This document shows, in pieces, positions 17,041 to 19,091 of a stretch of 19,091 nucleotides of DNA (its first letter is position 1; the number at the start of each line of letters is the position of its first letter). The translations under genes and the position numbers were made by a program. This stretch comes from SCRT01 sp036379455 (GTDB lineage Bacteria > Pseudomonadota > Gammaproteobacteria > Nevskiales > Nevskiaceae), in NCBI GenBank assembly GCA_036379455.1, contig DASVGQ010000009.1, forward strand, positions 1-19,091, read 5' to 3'. Under the pieces are notes generated by a model. The model was not told the origin of the DNA and searched no databases. It saw nothing but the letters and a program-made list of their open reading frames with translations.

Positions 17041-17919
17041 ATGCCCATGAACGCCGCCCACGCGATGGACGTGGCCCGCATCCTGACCGAAGCCCTGCCG
17101 TACATCCACCGTTTCGCCGGGCGCACCGTCGTCATCAAGTATGGCGGCAACGCGATGACCGACCCGCGGCTGAAGCGGCTGTTCGCCGGCGACGTGGCGC
17201 TCATGAAGGCGGTCGGCATGAAGCCGGTGGTGGTGCACGGCGGCGGGCCGCAGATCGGCGAACTGCTCGTGCGCCTCGGCAAGGAATCGCGCTTCGTCGA
17301 CGGCCTGCGGGTCACGGACGCGGACACCATGGACGCGGTGCAGATGGTGCTCGGCGGTCTCATCAACAAGGAGATCGTCGACCTCATCAACCAGCAGGGC
17401 GGCCGTGCGGTCGGACTGTCGGGCAAGGACGGGCAGCTGGTGCACGCGCGCAGGATGCGCCTGCAAAAGGGTGGCGAGGACGTGGATCTCGGCTACGTCG
17501 GCGAAGTCGCGTCGATCGACCCGCGGCTCATCGGCGTGCTCGACAGCGACGACTTCATTCCGGTGATTGCCCCGATCGGCGTCGGCGACGACGGCGCCAC
17601 CTACAACATCAACGCGGACCTCGTTGCCGGCCGCCTCGCATCCGTCTTGAAGGCGGAAAAGCTTGTGCTGCTGACCAACGTGCGCGGCGTGCTCGACGCG
17701 GACGGCAACATCCTCACGGGCCTGTCCGACGTCCAGGTGGAGGCGCTGATCGCCGACGGCACCATCGCCGGCGGCATGCTGCCCAAGATCCACTGCGCGC
17801 TGGAAGCCGTACGCGACGGCGTGGGCTCGGCGGTCATCATCGACGGACGCACCGAGCACGCGGTCCTGCTGGAACTGTTCACGGACGCCGGCATCGGCAC
17901 CTTGATCCAGGGAAGCTGA
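17041..17919 (+). CDS. argB: Acetylglutamate kinase
   Basis: Second step of arginine synthesis: ATP-dependent phosphorylation of N-acetyl-L-glutamate. The 292 residues show the amino-acid-kinase motifs KYGGNAM (from K33, phosphate binding), VHGGGPQI (65-72), the substrate region around RFVDGLRVT, GLSGKDG, YNINADLVAGRLA and the C-terminal DGRTEHAVLLELFTDAGIGTLI (landmarks GRTEHA and GIGT). The N-terminal helix (about residues 4-22, with ARILTEALPYI) is the one that in arginine-inhibited, hexameric enzymes interlaces dimers, so feedback inhibition by arginine is likely. GGGGAAG stands about 13 nt upstream of ATG 17041; a second in-frame ATG at 17047 is nearer the usual start position. It follows dut directly, without algC between them. 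Confidence 0.97.
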   Translation: MPMNAAHAMDVARILTEALPYIHRFAGRTVVIKYGGNAMTDPRLKRLFAGDVALMKAVGMKPVVVHGGGPQIGELLVRLGKESRFVDGLRVTDADTMDAVQMVLGGLINKEIVDLINQQGGRAVGLSGKDGQLVHARRMRLQKGGEDVDLGYVGEVASIDPRLIGVLDSDDFIPVIAPIGVGDDGATYNINADLVAGRLASVLKAEKLVLLTNVRGVLDADGNILTGLSDVQVEALIADGTIAGGMLPKIHCALEAVRDGVGSAVIIDGRTEHAVLLELFTDAGIGTLIQGS

Positions 17920-17936
17920 GCCCGCCGGCCGCGGCC

Positions 17937-18404
17937 TCAAGCCCGGTGATATGGTCGATTCGCGGTGATCGACCAAGCGCGATAGAGCTGCTCCAGAAGT
18001 AGCACGCGGGCCAGCCCGTGCGGCAGCGTCAGCCGCGACAGCGACCATCGCTCCTCCGCTGTCTCGAGCAGCTCCGGGCCATGGCCGTCAGGGCCGCCGA
18101 TGGCCATGGCAACATCCCGGCCATCCCGCAGCCACCCGCGCAACTCGGCCGCCCACTGCGCGCTTGTGTGCTCGGCGCCGTGTTCATCCAGCGCGATCAG
18201 GCGCGCGCCGCGGGCCGCGCGCAGGATGCGCTCCGCTTCCGCCGCCCGGCAGCGCGGCACATCCGCGTGCGCGCCACGCGCCGCGGCGGGCACCTCGACG
18301 AGCTCTGCCTTCCACTCCTTCGGCAGCCGCCGCAGATAGTCGACCGTTCCGGCCTGTATCCAGGCCGGCTGTCGGGTTCCTACCGCAACGACCCGCAGAT
18401 GCAC
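17937..18404 (-). CDS. rlmH: 23S rRNA (pseudouridine1915-N3)-methyltransferase
   Basis: SPOUT-class enzyme that methylates N3 of pseudouridine 1915 in helix 69 of 23S rRNA on assembled 70S ribosomes, using S-adenosylmethionine. The 155 residues carry the family signatures: MHLRVVAVGTR at the start, LDEHG (72-76), the AdoMet knot loop IGGPDGHG (102-109) and the C-terminal LTLPHGLARVLLLEQLYRAW and ITANRPYHR blocks. It starts 3 nt after the rsfS stop codon and is the last gene of the nadD-rsfS-rlmH unit. Only 17 bp separate its stop from that of argB on the other strand, and no terminator is seen there. Confidence 0.97.
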   Translation of the reverse strand: MHLRVVAVGTRQPAWIQAGTVDYLRRLPKEWKAELVEVPAAARGAHADVPRCRAAEAERILRAARGARLIALDEHGAEHTSAQWAAELRGWLRDGRDVAMAIGGPDGHGPELLETAEERWSLSRLTLPHGLARVLLLEQLYRAWSITANRPYHRA

Positions 18405-18407
18405 GCG

Positions 18408-18779
18408 TCACTGCGCGTGGGCAGCATCGGAAATCGCGGGCAAGTCCCACAGCTTTTCCAGCTGGTAGAAGGCCCGCGTCTGCGCCTGCATGACGTGGAC
18501 GATCACGCTGTCGAGGTCCACCAGCACCCATTCGCCCTCCGTCAGCCCCTCGATGCCGCGCGGCCGCACGCCGTGGGCGCGCAGCTTGTCGATCACCGCT
18601 CGCGCCAGCGCCCGCACGTGGCGATTCGACGTGCCGGTGCAGATCAGCATGGTGTCGGCAATCGGCGTCAGGCGGCGGACGTCGATCTCGCGGACGTCCT
18701 GCGCCTTGAGCTCCTCCAGCGCGGTGCGCGCAAGCCGTGCGCGTTCTTCAACCGGATCAATGTCGGGGTTCTTCGTCAT
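18408..18779 (-). CDS. rsfS: Ribosomal silencing factor RsfS
   Basis: Binds ribosomal protein L14 (uL14) on the 50S subunit and blocks joining with 30S, lowering translation when nutrients are short. The 123 residues fit the family: ALEELKAQDVREIDVRRLT, then IADTMLICTGTSNRHVRALA (landmarks DTMLICTGTS and RHV), GLTEGEWVLVDLDSVIVHVM and the terminal FYQLEKLWDLP. ATG 18779 lies 23 nt inside the nadD reading frame and has no clear ribosome binding site, which suggests coupling to nadD translation. rlmH follows after 3 nt. Confidence 0.96.
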   Translation of the reverse strand: MTKNPDIDPVEERARLARTALEELKAQDVREIDVRRLTPIADTMLICTGTSNRHVRALARAVIDKLRAHGVRPRGIEGLTEGEWVLVDLDSVIVHVMQAQTRAFYQLEKLWDLPAISDAAHAQ

Positions 18780-19091
18780 GAATGAGCAGGCGGATGTCTT
18801 CGGGAGTGAAATCTTGGAGTACCGGCAGCGGGACCAGCCCGCGGAGCGAGCGGCCGGCCGCGAGTCGTTCGCGAATGCGGGTGGAGGAAATGGCCAGCGG
18901 CGGTATCTCCAGCGCGTGCCACAGGCCGGCGGGCCGGTCGTGCAGCGCGCCGGCAGACGCCGCCTTGCGGCCTTCGAATAGCTGTCTCAGCGCCTGCGAG
19001 CCGCTGCCGTGCACCGTCGGTCGCCCGACCAGCACAAGATGGGCGAGGTCGAGGATGTCCTTCCACCGGTACCAGGTATCGAAGGCCAAGG
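18757..19091 (-). CDS. nadD: Nicotinate-nucleotide adenylyltransferase, C-terminal part
   Basis: The gene runs off the right edge; about 111 residues of the C-terminal half are present, and the TTG at 19089 is not its start. NadD makes deamido-NAD from nicotinate mononucleotide and ATP. Seen are FDTWYRWKDILDLAHLVLVGRP (landmarks WYRWKDIL and HLVLVGRP, matching the family's W-x-W...L...HLVVxxRPG region) and the nucleotidyl-transferase signature ISSTRIRERLAAG followed by VPLPV, close to the family's ISSTxIR...VP. The N-terminal HxGH motif lies outside the window. Its 3' end overlaps rsfS by 23 nt. Confidence 0.93.
   Translation of the reverse strand, partial: LAFDTWYRWKDILDLAHLVLVGRPTVHGSGSQALRQLFEGRKAASAGALHDRPAGLWHALEIPPLAISSTRIRERLAAGRSLRGLVPLPVLQDFTPEDIRLLIHDEEPRH

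Overview
The window is a stretch of high-GC bacterial chromosome, densely packed with housekeeping genes. It shows no sign of phage, insertion sequences, CRISPR, tRNA or rRNA. The gene set and order point to a gammaproteobacterium. Indicators are a homodimeric-type pyruvate dehydrogenase E1 followed by an E2 with two lipoyl domains, the radC / coaBC-dut-argB neighbourhood known from Pseudomonas (there with algC between dut and argB), and the nadD-rsfS-rlmH order. An M13 lipoprotein peptidase and a Cys31-type MsrB like that of Xanthomonas lean toward the Xanthomonadales/Nevskiales side. That placement is an inference and was not tested.

Layout. 1-1137 (+): 3' part of an SbmA/BacA-YddA type ABC exporter. 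1213-3336 (-): opgH, osmoregulated periplasmic glucan glucosyltransferase. 3467-4807 (+): AzgA-type purine permease, divergent from opgH. 4835-5230 (-): msrB. 5421-7472 (+): M13 metallopeptidase lipoprotein, divergent from msrB. 7572-8282 (+): FNR-like flavin reductase ending in a strong intrinsic terminator. 8522-8767 (+): small secreted Lys/His-rich protein, facing aceF across a second strong terminator hairpin. 8874-13290 (-): aceE-aceF operon. 13513-14463 (-): zinc-ribbon Nudix hydrolase with an unusual C-terminal pseudo-phosphatase-like domain. 14582-15256 (-): radC. 15322-17919 (+): coaBC-dut-argB cluster. 17937-19091 (-): nadD (partial)-rsfS-rlmH operon, convergent with argB.

The genes do not form one system. 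They are separate core modules: central carbon entry (AceEF), CoA synthesis (CoaBC), dUTP sanitation (Dut), arginine synthesis (ArgB), ribosome maturation and silencing with NAD synthesis (NadD-RsfS-RlmH), envelope homeostasis (OpgH, the ABC exporter, the M13 peptidase, the small secreted basic protein) and redox repair (MsrB, the FNR-like protein). No gene-free stretch exceeds 300 bp. The most unusual item is the Nudix protein, whose C-terminal half resembles a dual-specificity or tyrosine phosphatase fold but has Asp and Ala where the catalytic Cys and Arg should be.
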